A stretch of 64,000 nucleotides of DNA from Macrothele yani (Eukaryota; Arthropoda; Arachnida; Araneae; Macrothelidae): positions 225,373,331-225,437,330 of the forward strand of contig CM077034.1 of assembly GCA_039090855.1 (NCBI GenBank), written 5' to 3'. The notes under the pieces are model-generated. The model did no database searches and was not told the origin of the DNA. It was given only the letters and a program-made list of their open reading frames with translations. The stretch's first letter is position 1, and each line of letters starts with the position of its first letter. Positions 31,043 to 42,496 of this stretch are shown here, piece by piece. The position numbers and the translations under genes were made by a program.

Positions 31043-32755
31043 CACTGGCGGAAAGTGAAAAAAGAACACCAAGAAGGAGACGTCTGATACCAACGAAATT
31101 TATACAGCATAATAACGGAATACAGAGGATAACGTGATCAAAACATTATGGCAAAATACAGCTGTATTTGCTGGTAAACTGAAAAATAACATTTCCATGT
31201 AACATGGTTAGTACGAGGTTGAACCGCCATGAACTGCGTCACACTGTGCAATTCTGGCATGGAGTCTGTCGTACAGATGTTGGATGTAAGTTTGGGGTAT
31301 TGAGTTCCAAGCATCCTCAACCTGGACGCCTAAATCGGGGATGGTCGTGGCTAGAAAGTGAAAAAAGAACACCAAGAAGGAGACGTCTGATACCAACGAA
31401 ATTTATACAGCATAATAACGGAATACAGAGGATAACGTGATCAAAACATTATGGCAAAATACAGCTGTATTTGCTGGTAAACTGAAAAATAACATTTCCA
31501 TGTAACATGGTTAGTACGAGGTTGATCCGCCATGAACTGCGTCACACTGTGCAATTCTGGCATGAAGTCTGTCGTACAGATGTTGGATGTAAGTTTGGGG
31601 TATTGAGTTCCGAGCATCCTCAACCTGGACGCGTAAATCGGGGATGGTCGTGGCTGGCCGTGGAGACCGGATAAGTCGTTGTCCCATAAAATCCCACACG
31701 TGCTCAATAGGGGACAAATCCGGTGGCCATGGAAGTTGTCTCACACCCTGAAGTTCATGTTGTGTTGCACGTGCGTTATCTTGCTGGAAAACACCACGAT
31801 GGACCGAATTTGCAAATGGCACAGCAACGGGCTGAATGATGTTGTTGATGTAGGAGGTGCTGTTTAACGTACCCGGTACAAACACTAGTTGTGTACGGGA
31901 GTGATAGCTGATCGCTACCCACACCAGGAGACCAGGTGTAGGCCCTGTGTGTCGCTGGCGGATGCAAGAAGGGTGGAGACGCTCCCCTGTGCGTCTGCGA
32001 GCACGCATACGGCCATCGGAGGCTCCCAAGTAGAATCTGCTTTCATCGCTGAACACGACAGATCGCCATTGCGTTCTCCAGTGCAGACGTTGGCGACACC
32101 ACTGCAGCCGTTCCTGACGGTGGGCTGGAGTCAGAGGTACACATTGCAGAGGCAACACGTGAACGTAGTCCTGCATCCAGTAGACGGTTGCGGATTGTTC
32201 GCACAGTCACCTCAGGTGCAACGGCAGCTCTCGGATTTGCGTCGCAGTGGATGTTCTGCTTGACAACGCCGCTCTTCTGATGTGTCGATCGGTCCGCTCA
32301 TCAGTCCGTCTGTGACTCCCGGTTCCACGTCTTCTGGTGTGGGAATGTTCCTCGGACCATCTACGCCACCATCGTACCACCACCGATACTTCCCGTCTAA
32401 TTCGCTTTGCAATACGACGATACGACCAGCCGGCCTCGCGGAGTCCGACTAGACGACTTCGCTCAAAGTCCGATAACTGCTGAAATCGTACACGCCTTCC
32501 ATATCCAGGCATTGCAGCTTCTTCAGGATCTTCGCACGTGTCCGTACACCGACTACTGATTACATTCACTTCGCCGTACTCCTTAAATACCACCGACGAT
32601 AATTTGAATATTATGCCGTGCTATGGCGTAAGCGCTCACCGGTTGGTCCCGAAATTAACGTCACACCTACGTAAACTCGACCCCATTAACATATGTAAAT
32701 TTCATGATCGTCCGCCAATTCCTTCTTGGTGTTCTCTTTTCACTTTCCGCCAGTG
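31043..32755 (-). mobile_element. Tc1-like transposon (second family) with duplicated end
   Basis: TIRs CACTGGCGGAAAGTGAAAA...AAGAACACCAAGAAGGA occur at 31043 and, inverted, at 32755, with TA on both sides. The left ~303 bp is present twice (31060-31355 and 31361-31660), a partial tandem duplication that includes an internal copy of the terminal sequence. The same family lies at 40317-41729 on the other strand. Confidence 0.9.
31511..32512 (-). pseudogene. Tc1-like transposase, broken
   Basis: Starts at 32512 (MPGYGRRVRFQQLSDFERSR) with a helix-turn-helix domain (EAGWSYRRIAKRIRREVSVV). The frame is lost near 32200 and resumes 32176-31511 with the DDE domain: VVFSDESRFYLGASDG (first Asp), GVFQQDNARATQH (second Asp) and PDLSPIEHVWDFMGQR (Glu). 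Compared with the copy at 41013-41564, residues CPHT after QDNA are missing, so there is an in-frame deletion in the catalytic core. A short duplicate of the C-terminus is encoded at 31208-31320. Confidence 0.85.
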
Positions 32756-32948
32756 TATAAAGTATGAGTCTCCGCTCCCTAAAAAAAGTGGAAATTATTT
32801 CCAAGTGTCAAGCAAATTGTTTATTTTTGTCAGTAATTGTTTGTGATATGGAATATGCTCTTCCAGTTGTGGTTACAGAAGGGGATACTTTCTGCAAAAT
32901 GTTACCACATGGTACCCAGCACAAATCTGGCTGCTCAGACCAAACATA

Positions 32949-34241
32949 GGAGGATAGATTAAAAAAAAGGTTACTAGGGTCATAAAAAATGATTGATTAA
33001 CAATAGACAGAAAATTCCAAAGGGAATTATGAGTCATACTTGCCAATCACTTTTCCACATAATCACCAAATCTGTTCAGGCATTTATCGGAACGCATGAC
33101 CAACTTGTTTAACCCGGCTCGGTAGAAATCACGTCCCTGCCCATTGATCCAGTTCTCGGCAGCTGTTTTCACATCACTGTCAAAAGAGAACCTTCTTACA
33201 GACAAGTTTTCCTTCAATATCGGAAAAAGTAGTAGTCCCACTTGAACTTTTGCAGCAATTCTTGAGTTTTATGTGCAGTGTGGGGCCTGGCATTGTCATG
33301 CAGGAAGATGACACCATCGCTCAACATGCCAGGCCGTTTGCGTCGGATGGCTTCGCGTAACCTTGTCAAAGTGGCACCATAACGATTCGGCACTAACGGT
33401 ATGGCCACGCTCCAGATACTCGATAAGGATAACACCGCATGCATCCCAGAATATGGTTGCCATAACTTTACCGGCAGAGGGTGTAACCTTAAACTTTTTT
33501 TTTCGTTGGTGATCCAGCGTGTTTCCACTCCATACTGGCTCTTTTGGTTGTGGGGACGAAGTGAGGAAGCCAAGTTTCGTCCCCAGTAACGACGTGATCG
33601 ATGAACTGCTGGCCGTCGGCATGGTAACGCTGCAGAAACGTGAGGCTGTACATCATTCGTGTGGCTTTCTGCTCCTCGGATACGCATGTGGTACCCAGCG
33701 GGCACAAACCTTGGAATATCCCAAAACATCAGAAACGATACGCTGAACGGTACCATAGCTGAGCCCCAGCTCTGACACCATTGCACGCACAGCTACTCGT
33801 CGATCGTTTTGAATCATTTCGTCAACTCGTGCCGAGTTGATTTCTGTCGTTGACGAACTTGGACAGCTGCCCTGTTGCGGTTTTCCACATCCTCTCTGCC
33901 CGATTGAAAAGAGCGACACCATTTCGTTACATGTTGTCGGCTGATTGCTTCTTCACCATAAACTTCCACTATTTGACTGTGAATTGCAGATGCGGACATG
34001 TTCTTTGCCCATAAGAACCGAATTACGGCTCGCACCTCCAAGCGGGACCACTTTTCTAAACGTCTTGCCATTTCAATCGCCCTCGCGCATCTTCGAACTT
34101 GCACTAACTTCCCAAACAACCGCTGTCAGACAAACTAGCGCCATCTGTCTCCACTCTGGGCAACAAATGGTACCCTCCACACTAATTACTTTTCCAATGC
34201 TGCTGCTTTTAACCTTTTTTTTTTTTTTGGATCTATCCTCG
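32949..34241 (-). mobile_element. mariner element, 1293 bp
   Basis: TIRs GGAGGATAGATTAAAAAAAA (left) and CGAGGATAGATCCAAAAAAA (right, read inward), TA on both sides (32947-32948 and 34242-34243), and a size typical for mariner. The broken transposase fills the interior. Confidence 0.85.
33047..34100 (-). pseudogene. mariner transposase, several frameshifts
   Basis: Pieces in three frames, in order: the DNA-binding domain (RAVIRFLWAKNMSASAIHSQ, ISRQHVTKWCRSFQ; 34100-33814), a second helix-turn-helix (LSYGTVQRIVSDVLGY), VVTGDETWLPHF (first Asp), VIFLHDNARPHTAHKTQELL (second Asp, 33330-33214), and the C-terminus (DKCLNRFGDYVEK, ending 33047). Between KFKWD at about 33235 and the C-terminal piece about 16 residues are missing, exactly where the mariner PYSPDLAPSD block with the third Asp should be. 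Dead by deletion and frameshifts. Confidence 0.88.
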
Positions 34242-34305
34242 TAATTATTAAATATACGCAAGTACCATTAATTTATTAACAGTACGATTTATGCCTGGGG
34301 ATGCC

Positions 34306-35472
34306 GCCCCGGTGGCGCAGTGGTCTAAGGCGCTGGCCTCTGATCATTTGTCCGTAAGGGGTCCGGGTTCGAATCCCGGTCAGGCATGGATGTTGTGTTT
34401 GTCTTACGGCACTGGCTCTCTCCCTTCCCTGGAACCAGTGACCCTAAGTTAGGGACGGGCGACTGCTTATAGCCCATTGAGTTGCTCACGGTGGTCGTTA
34501 AACCTCCAATAAAAAAAAAATGGCCGCCCCAGTGGTGCAGTGGTCTAAGGCGCTGGCCTCTGATCATTTGTCCGAACGGGGTCCAGGTTCGAATCCCGGT
34601 GAGGCATGGATGTTGTGTTTGTCTTACGGCACTGGCTCTCTCCCTTCCCTGGAACCAGTGACCCTAAGTTAGGGATGGGTGACTGCTTATAGCCCATTGA
34701 GTTGCTCACGGTGGTCGTTAAACCTCCAATCAATCAATGGATGTTGTGTTTGTATTACGGCACTGGCTCTCTCCCTTCCCTGGAACCAGTGCCCCTAAAT
34801 TAGGGACGGGTGATTGCTTATAGCCCATTGAGTTGCTCACGGTGGTCGTTAAACCTCCAATCAATCAATGGATGTTGTGTTTGTCTTAAGGCACTGGCTC
34901 TCTCCCTTCCCTGGAACCAGTGCCCTAAATTAGGGACGGGCGATTGCTTATAGCCCATTGAGTTGCTCACGGTGGTCGTTAAACCTCCAATCAATCAATG
35001 GATGTTGTGTTTGTCTTACGGCACTGGCTCTCTCTCCCTTCCCTGGAACCAGTGACCCTAAATTAGGGACGGGCGACTACTTATAGCCCATTGAGTTGCT
35101 CACGGTGGTCGTTAAACCTCCAATCAATCAATGGATGTTGTGTTTGTCTTAAGGCACTGGCTCTCTCCCTTCCCTGGAACCAGTGGCCCTAACTTAGGGA
35201 CGGGTGACTGCTTATAGCCCATTGAGTTGCTTATGGTGGTCGGTAAACCTCCAATTGCCGCCCCGGTGGCGCAGTGGTCTAAGGCGTTGGCCTCTGATCA
35301 TTTGTCCGAAAGGGGTCCGGGTTCGAATCCCGGTGAGGCATGGATGTTGTGTTTGTCTTACGGCACTGGCTCTCTCCCTTCCCTGGAACCAGTGACCCTA
35401 AGTTAGGGACGGGCGACTGCTTATAGCCCATTGAGTTGCTCACGGTGGTCGTTAAACCTCCAATCGAAAAAA
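34306..35472 (+). mobile_element. tRNA-derived SINE cluster with tandemly expanded ~131-bp tails
   Basis: Three complete heads at 34306, 34523 and 35258 begin GCCGCCCC(G/A)GTGG and carry A box TGGCGCAGTGGTCTAAGG and B box GGGTTCGAATCCC, then the body ATGGATGTTGTGTTTGTC...GGTCGTTAAACCTCCAAT. Between heads two and three the body alone is repeated about four more times at ~131 bp, joined by CAATCAATCA. ATGCCTGGGGATGCC flanks the whole cluster (34291-34305 and 35473-35487), a 15-bp TSD, so the cluster behaves as one insertion. The A and B boxes imply an RNA polymerase III promoter. Confidence 0.88.
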
Positions 35473-35647
35473 ATGCCTGGGGATGCCCCCCCCCCAAAGT
35501 TGTTTGTGCCCAGGGCCCCACTAGTCTTAAGTTGGTCTGTGCCTCTGTTGTTTGGAAAAATAACCATGGTTGTTCTTTCATGTTTAATAATAACGCATAT
35601 GTGTGTATGCATTTGTGTAATTATTTCTCCCTGATCTGTCTTTTCAG

Positions 35648-35713
35648 TTTTATTCCAGTATAAGAATCAGTTCCTTCTTCCAATCAGACTTTGAAAATGG
35701 GGAAGAACAATTT
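35648..35713 (+). CDS. NDC80: Probable next exon of NDC80
   Basis: A 22-codon phase-0 exon with a strong acceptor (CTGATCTGTCTTTTCAG) and donor GTGAGTAT at 35714. It encodes FYSSIRISSFFQSD and then FENGEEQF. Placed after ...LLDLNK of the exon at 12728-12907 it aligns with the linker after the CH domain in vertebrate NDC80 (K-x-x-x-x-M-K-x-S-S, then an acidic stretch). The segment is short and this part of NDC80 is poorly conserved, so the call leans on matching phase, splice signals and position. The following exon is not found downstream in the window. Confidence 0.5.
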
Positions 35714-36185
35714 GTGAGTATATTGACAAAATTTGCTATAGTGTATGAATTTTCTTTTGGAAATGTTAATGGCTTCAAGATTATTACATTGTTAATCACT
35801 TAGATTTTAGTAGATTCTCATGAAAGGTAGATCATCCATTATTATCTCCAACAGAAGAGAAACACCTATGGTGCGAGTGCGCGTCTCCCCGTTTAGCACG
35901 TTTCAACGTAACCCTTTTTCGTGTGCGAAATTGGTGTTACGCTATGTCTAAAACCACGACTAAGGAAACGTTGAACTAAATAATAATACGATGCAATAGT
36001 TGCACGGGATAGCTCAAATTAGGGTTTCACGGTCAGGTGAAACGTATGCAAAAGTCAAACTTATAATAACTTTCTATTGGTCCAGCAATATTTGATGAAA
36101 TCCAAAATAAATCACTACGAGTTTTACACTTCACATATAATGCCTTAATTATCTGTCATATAATCTATCTTAGTACCCTCCACAC
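35714..36185. other. Unique sequence, presumed intronic
   Basis: AT-rich with a short GC-richer island near 35875-35910. I see no exon, repeat or RNA gene. Confidence 0.4.
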
Positions 36186-38042
36186 TAAAAAAAAGAAGAG
36201 AGATGAGGACAACTAAAGAAGATGTGACTTCCAAAGTGGAATATATAGAGCTATGCAAGACAGTACGAAAAAGTATCACTGAAGACGTAAGAAAATTCAA
36301 CTGTGAACTAGTGAGGATAGCAATTGAAAACAACCAAAGCCTAAAGATAGCAAAGGGACACCTCAGTAAGGGGAAAAAACAGATTATGGCACTGAGAAAA
36401 GAAGATGGTTCTGTAACAAGAAATAGAGGCGAAATTTTGACAAGAGTGAAAGATTTCTACTCCAGATTATATGAAAGGGATGATACATGTACTCCAGACA
36501 TCATGAAAGGTACCAGTACCAGAGTTCCTCCAGTCCTTCCAGCAGAAGTTGCACATGCAATCAAGAACATGAAGCGGGGAAAAGCTCCAGGAGAAGATGG
36601 AATTACTGTAGACATCATACAAGAAGCAAGTGGAGAAATCGAAACAGTACTCGCCCAAATTTTCACTCGATGCCTTAATGAAGGAAAGATTCCTGAGGAT
36701 TGGAACACCGCTACAATGATCCTGCTACATAAGAAAGGTGACATTGAGGATCTCGGAAACTACAGACCTATCAGCCTCCTATCAGTAGTTTATAAAATCT
36801 TCACTAAAGTTCTTTCACACCGCTTGAAGGTAACACTGGACATGGCTCAACCGAGAGAACAAGCTGGATTCAGGAGTGGCTACAGCACAATAGATCATAT
36901 CCACGTACTGAGAGAACTAATTGAAAGAGCGAGGGAATATGAACTTCCATTGTGCATGGCTTTTATCGATTATGAAAAAGCCTTTGATTCGGTGAAACCA
37001 TCAGCAGTTACAATGGCTCTGAAAACCTGCGGTATTGAAGATGCATACATTAATATTATTAATAACATCTATGAAAATGCAAGTGCAAAGATTAGGCTGT
37101 TTGAAAATACAACACACGTAAAAATTGGAAAGGGAGTGAGACAAGGTGACACCATATCTCCGAAGCTCTTTAATGCAACATTGGAGGGTGTTTTTCAGTC
37201 GCTGAGCTGGGAAAACAAGGGGATAAAGATTAATGGAGATTATCTAACCCACCTTCGTTTTGCTGATGACGTAGTCATTTTTGCAACTACCCCATCAGAG
37301 CTGCAGAGTATGATCCAGGAACTTGCTGACAAGAGTAAAGAAGTGGGATTAAAAATGAACTTTCAGAAGACAAAAGTGATGTTCAATGCTTTTACGAGAA
37401 ATGAAGATTTATCGATTGATGGAGAAAAGCTGGAGATAACAGACACGTATGTTTATCTTGGACAGCAGATATCAAGTGAGGGTCACATTGATGAAGAAAT
37501 TAATCGGCGTACAAAACTTGCCTGGAGAGCTTTTGGAAGAAACAGCATAATTTTCAAGAGCAATATGCCATTATGTCTTAAAAGAAAAGTGTTTGATCAA
37601 TGCATCCTTCCAGTGCTTACGTATGGTGCAGAAACGTGGACCTTAACTAAAAGAGACGTACAAAGGCTGCAGACAACTCAAAGAAGCATGGAGAGGTGCA
37701 TACTTGGTGTAACCAGGAGAGATAAGAAGAGGAACTCGTGGATCCGAAAAATGACAAGAGTGGAAGACATCATGATCAGAGTTAAATCCCTGAAATGGCA
37801 ATGGGCTGGACATACTGCCAGAAGGACAGACCATAGATGGACAGCCGATATTTTAGATTGGATTCCCCAAGGGACAGGAAAAGACCCAGAAAACGACCAC
37901 ATGGGAGATGGGTGGATGAAATTCGAAAGTATGCAGGAGTGACATGGAGGAGACTGGCACAAGACAGACCGTTGTGGAGGAAACTTGGGGAGACCTTCGT
38001 CCAGCAGTGGATTGATAATGGTTGACAATGATGATGATGATG
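36186..38042 (+). pseudogene. RTE-type LINE, 5'-truncated, nearly intact RT frame
   Basis: The frame 36203-37942 (579 codons) carries the reverse transcriptase in order: GKAPGEDGITVDIIQEA (~residue 126), NYRPISLLSVVYKIF, QAGFRSGYSTIDHIH, motif A AFIDYEKAFDSV (~252), motif B GVRQGDTISPKLFNATLE (~311), catalytic FADDVVIFA (~352), KMNFQKTKVMF, VYLGQQI and the C-terminal LTYGAETWTLTKRD region. An extra C near 37865 shifts the frame; the true C-terminus (GRWVDEIRKYAGVTWRRLAQ, FVQQWIDNG) continues to 38025. It ends in ACAATGATGATGATGATGA, an RTE-type 3' tail. The endonuclease is absent. Younger than the minus-strand copy at 29262. Confidence 0.92.
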
Positions 38043-38602
38043 AATCTATCTTAACAATGATCGAACATCTCCACACACACACAGCAACTGCTGTATTGTC
38101 CTTTTTATCTAAGGCTCTTATCACATTCATGCGTCACTCTCTCTGACCTCAAAAGTGTTGCCAACCTCATTCATGTGAGAGAGGAAGATATCACATTAAG
38201 TTTGGAAAATGCAAAAGGGAACAAACTCAAATTCACATAGGAAAAGGAACTAAAAATGAAAGTTAAATTAGAATATATGTCGCAACGTCTTTTGTAAAAA
38301 AGATTGTGCTTATGTTGTCAGTTTGCCCATCCATCCGTCTGTGGACGCCATACCTCTGCAACTATTAGTCTGATTTGGAAAATTCTTTCTGTATTGGGAT
38401 GCTTAAAATGTGAGAACGATGACCCTTCCTGTGCCCCTCCCCCTCGCAGTACACAATTTTGCTGTTAGAGGGTGTAAATGCAGGTGATATCAAATTTTCA
38501 AAATACATTTCATGCCATGCACAGTTGAGTCTCTGTTTAACGAAGTCCCATCCTTCTGCTTAAAAACTTCGTTACAAAGAAAATTCATTAAGGCTGTTTT
38601 TG
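38043..38602. other. Non-coding sequence with possible old repeat remnants
   Basis: Contains CCATCCATCCGTCTGTGG and a CAGTTGAGTCTCTGTTTAACGA stretch that looks like a transposon end, but nothing definable. Confidence 0.35.
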
Positions 38603-40314
38603 AATAAGTGTTAGGATTCATCTTCCATCCTATGTCTGCAATGTAAATTCTTCTGTACACATTTTCTCAAAGACTAGGTGTATTTTAGTTGGATCCACCT
38701 TAAGGCTGTCTTTGAATGAGTGTTAGGGTTCATCTTCTATCCTATATCTGCAATGCAAATTCTTCTGTACACATTTTCTCGAAGACTAGGTGTATTTTAG
38801 GTGGATCCACCTTAAGGCTGTCTTTGAATGAGTGTTAATGTTCATCTTCTATCCTATATCGACAATGTAAATTCTTCTGTACACATTTTCTCGAAGACTA
38901 GGTGTATTTTAGGTGGATCCTCCTTAAGGCTGTCTTTGAATGAGTGTTAGGGTTCATCTTCTATCCTACATCTGCAATGCAAATTCTTCTGTACACATTT
39001 TCTCAAAGACTAGGTGTATTTTAGGTGGATCCACCTTAAGGCAGTCTTTGAATGAGTGTTAGGGTTCATCTTCTATCCTATATCTGCAATGTAAATTCTT
39101 CGGTATACATTTTCTCGAAGACTAGGTGTATTTTAGGTGGATCCACCTTAAGGCAGTCTTTGAATGAGTGTTAGGGTTCATCTTCTATCATATATCTGCA
39201 ATGTAAATTCTTCTGTATACATTTTCTCGAAGACTAGGTGTATTTTAGGTGGATCCTCCTTAAGGCTGTCTTTGAATGAGTGTTAGGGTTCATCTTCTAT
39301 CCTATATCTGCAATGCAAATTCTTCTGTACACATTTTCTCGAAGACTAGGTGTATTTTAGGTGGATCCATTTTAAGACTGTCTTTGAATGAGTGTTAGGG
39401 TTCATCTTCTATCCTATATCTGCAATGCAAATTCTTCTGTACACATTTTCTCGAAGACTAGGTGTATTTTAGGTGGATCCACCTTAAGGCAGTCTTTGAA
39501 TGAGTGTTAGGGTTCATCTTCTATCCTATATCTGCAATGCAAATTCTTGTGTACACATTTTCTCGAAGACTAGGTGTATTTTAGGTGGATCCATTTTAAG
39601 GCTGTCTTTGAATGAGTGTTAGGGTTCATCTTCTATCCTATATCTGCAATGCAAATTCTTCTGTACACATTTTCTCGAAGACTAGGTGTATTTTAGGTGG
39701 ATCCACCTTAAGGCTGTCTTTGAATGAGTGTTAGGGTTCATCTTCTATCCTATATCTGCAATGCAAATTCTTCTGTACACATTTTCTCGAAGACTAGGTG
39801 TATTTTAGGTGGATCCACCTTAAGGCTGTCTTTGAATGAGTGTTAGGGTTCATCTTCTATCCTATATCGACAATGTAAATTCTTCTGTACACATTTTCTC
39901 GAAGACTAGGTGTATTTTAGGTGGATCCACCTTAAGGCTGTCTTTGAATGAGTGTTAGGGTTCATCTTCTATCCTATATCGACAATGTAAATTCTTCTGT
40001 ACACATTTTCTCGAAGACTAGGTGTATTTTAGGTGGATCCACCTTAAGGCTGTCTTTGAATGAGTGTTAGGGTTCATCTTCTATCCTATATCTGCAATGC
40101 AAATTCTTCTGTACACATTTTCTCGAAGACTAGGTGTATTTTAGGTGGATCCACCTTAAGGCTGTCTTTGAATGAGTGTTAGGGTTCATCTTCTATCCTA
40201 TATCGACAATGTAAATTCTTCTGTACACATTTTCTCGAAGACTAGGTGTATTTTAGCTGGATCCACCTTAAGGCTGTCTTTGAATGAGTGTTAGGGTTCA
40301 TCTTCTATCCTGCA
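38603..40314. repeat. 112-bp satellite array, about 15 copies
   Basis: Monomers share TTAAGGCTGTCTTTGAATGA, GTGTTAGGGTTCATCTTCTA, TTCTTCTGTACACATTTTCT and AGGTGGATCCACC, spaced 112 bp. Variation is slight (TATCTGCAATGCAAA or TATCGACAATGTAAA). The array is cut at 40315 by a Tc1 insertion and does not resume beyond it. Confidence 0.95.
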
Positions 40315-40316
40315 TA

Positions 40317-41729
40317 CACTGGCGGAAAGTGAAAAAAGAACACCAAGAAGGAATTGGCAGACGATCATGAAATTTGCATATGTTAATGGGGTCGAGTTTA
40401 CGTAGGTGTGATGTTAATTTCGTAACCAACCGGTGAGCGCTTACGCCACAGCACGGCATAATATGCAAATTATCGGCGGTGGTATTTAAGGAGTACGGCG
40501 AAGTGAATGTAATCAGTCGTCGGCGTACGGACACGTGCGAAGACCCTGAAAAAGCTGCAATGCCTGGACATGGAAGACGTGTACGATTTCAGCAGTTATC
40601 GGACTTTGAGCGAGGTCGTCTGGTCGGACACCGGGAGGCTGGGTGTTCGTATCGTCGTATTGCGGAGCGAATTGGACGGAAAGTATTGGTGGTGGTATGA
40701 TGGTGGCGTAGTTGGTCCGAGGAACATTCCCACACGACAAGACGTAGAACCGGGAGTCACAGACGGACTGATGAGCGGACCAATCGACGCATAAGAAGAG
40801 CGGCGTTGTCAAGCAGAACATCCACTGCGACGCAAATCCGAGCTGCCGTTGCACCTGAGGTGACTGTGCGAACAATCCGCAACCGTCTACTGGATGCAGG
40901 ACTACGTGCACATGTGCCTCTGGCATGTGTACGTCTGACTCCAGCCCACCGTCAGGAATGGCTACAGTGGTGTCGCTAACGTCTGCACTGGAGAACGCAA
41001 TGGCGATCTGTCGTGTTCAGCGATGAAAGCAGATTCTGCTTGGGAGCCTCCGATGGCCCTATGCGTGTTCGCAGATGCACAGGGGAGCATCTCCACCCTT
41101 TTTGCATCCGCCAGCGGCACACAGGGCCTACACCTAGTCTTCTGGTGTGGGGAGCGATCAGCTATCACTCCCGTACACAACTAGTATTTGTACCAGGTAC
41201 GTTAAACAACACCTCCTACATCAACAACATCATTCAGCCCGTTGTTGTGCCATTTGTAAGGTCGGTCCATCATGGTGTTTTCCAGCAAGATAACGCATGC
41301 CCACACACGGCACGTGCAACACAACATGCACTTCCATGGCCTGCACGTTCACCGGATTTGTCCCCCATTGAGCACGTGTGGGATTTTATGGGACAACGAC
41401 GTATCCGGTCTCCACGGCCAGCCACAACTATCCCCGATTTACGCGTCCAGGTTGAGGATGCTTGGAACTCAATACCCCAAACTTACATCCAACATCTGTA
41501 CGACAGACTCCATGCCAGAATTGCACAGTGTGATGCAGTTCATGGCGGTTCAATCTCGTACTAACCATGTTACATGGAAATGTTATTTTTCAGTTTACCA
41601 GCAAATACAGCTGTATTTTGCCATAATGATTTGATAACGTTATCCTCTGTATTCCGTTATTATGCTGTATAAATTTCGTTGGTATCAGACGTCTCCTTCT
41701 TGGTGTTCTTTTTGTACTTTCCGCCAGTG
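40317..41729 (+). mobile_element. Tc1-like transposon (same family as 31043-32755)
   Basis: Same TIRs (CACTGGCGGAAAGTG at 40317 and CACTTTCCGCCAGTG-type right end at 41729, with one change, GTACTTTCCGCC), TA on both sides (40315-40316 and 41730-41731). 1413 bp, inserted in the last 112-bp monomer. Confidence 0.9.
40560..41564 (+). pseudogene. Tc1-like transposase, broken
   Basis: Starts at ATG 40560 (MPGHGRRVRFQQLSDFERGR). The helix-turn-helix region spans 40560-40700, followed by frameshifts to 41010. The DDE domain frame 41013-41564 has FSDESRFCLGASDG, GVFQQDNACPHTARATQHAL, ARSPDLSPIEHVWDFMGQRR and VHGGSISY at the end. The second Asp and the Glu are present but the loop between them is a few residues shorter than in the 31043 copy, which keeps ELQGVRQ. 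The two copies carry different small deletions in the catalytic core. Confidence 0.85.
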
Positions 41730-41731
41730 TA

Positions 41732-42496
41732 AAAAAAAAATGTTGTAGAACCCCCCTCCCCCCTCCCTTATAAGTTGCTCGAAAGATGGCAGACAATACA
41801 GTTTTTAGCATACGAAAGCCTTTCCAATATTTGTGGTATCTCCTAAATCAATACAAGGTATTAGAATCACTGAAAAACGTTTTGCTAAGCATAAAATAAG
41901 GATTTTTTTACACTAAGAACATGTTCAAAAATCAGTCTCATTCTTTACCTTAAAGCCCTTTTAAACATTGACGATGGGTGGCTAATTTTGTTTTACTTTG
42001 TGATTTTTTTTTTATAAAACTAGCAATCCTGTCCAATCTATAAAATAATTTTATGAACATAAAATTAAAGAAACAGAAAAGTAATTAAGGGAAAGAAAAG
42101 TAATTTTAAAATTCATAACTGTTTTGTGATTGAGAACAGTGCTGTGATGTCATTGTTATACAGTTTGACCTAAAACGGAGCAGGCTTTGGTGCCCCCTTA
42201 ATTTTAAATCAAAATTTGAAATTTTCAAAGCATTTCAGTAATTCTGACCAAATTATCTTTAAACCTATCAGTATTTTGAAACAGTAAAGCTAAGCCACAC
42301 TTTTGAATTTTTTTGGTTTTCAGACTTTTTTCTAGGTGTAGAAGTGGTAGAAAAATTCAAGCAGACAATGTTGCGCACGCGCGCGCATGTTTGTGTGTGT
42401 GTGTGCGTGCGCGCGCATTTGCAGGTATCTGGACTTTTTAAGACTTACCAGCATGCCAGTTTTCAGATCTCTAGGTCATTTAGAAGTGGTCAAACG
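41732..42496. other. Non-coding AT-rich sequence with a (GT/GC)n tract
   Basis: 42373-42415 is alternating purine-pyrimidine (GCGCACGCGCGCGCATG, then GTGTGTGTGTGCGTGCGCGCGC), a potential Z-DNA former. 42424-42500 resembles 51003-51075 on the far side of the NUMT. No coding evidence. Confidence 0.6.

Larger units (their letters stand above)
12908..35647 (+). other. NDC80: Inferred ~22.7-kb NDC80 intron filled with repeats
   Basis: If both NDC80 exon calls hold, everything from the GTAGGA donor at 12908 to the CTGTCTTTTCAG acceptor ending at 35647 is one intron. It contains hAT, pogo-like ends, three satellites, palindromes, Tc1, RTE, mariner and SINE copies. Both exons are phase 0, so they splice in frame. 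Another small exon hidden in the interval cannot be excluded by eye. Confidence 0.55.

Noticed and set aside
35875..35910. GC-richer island as a promoter
   Set aside because: Too short, with no supporting motif.
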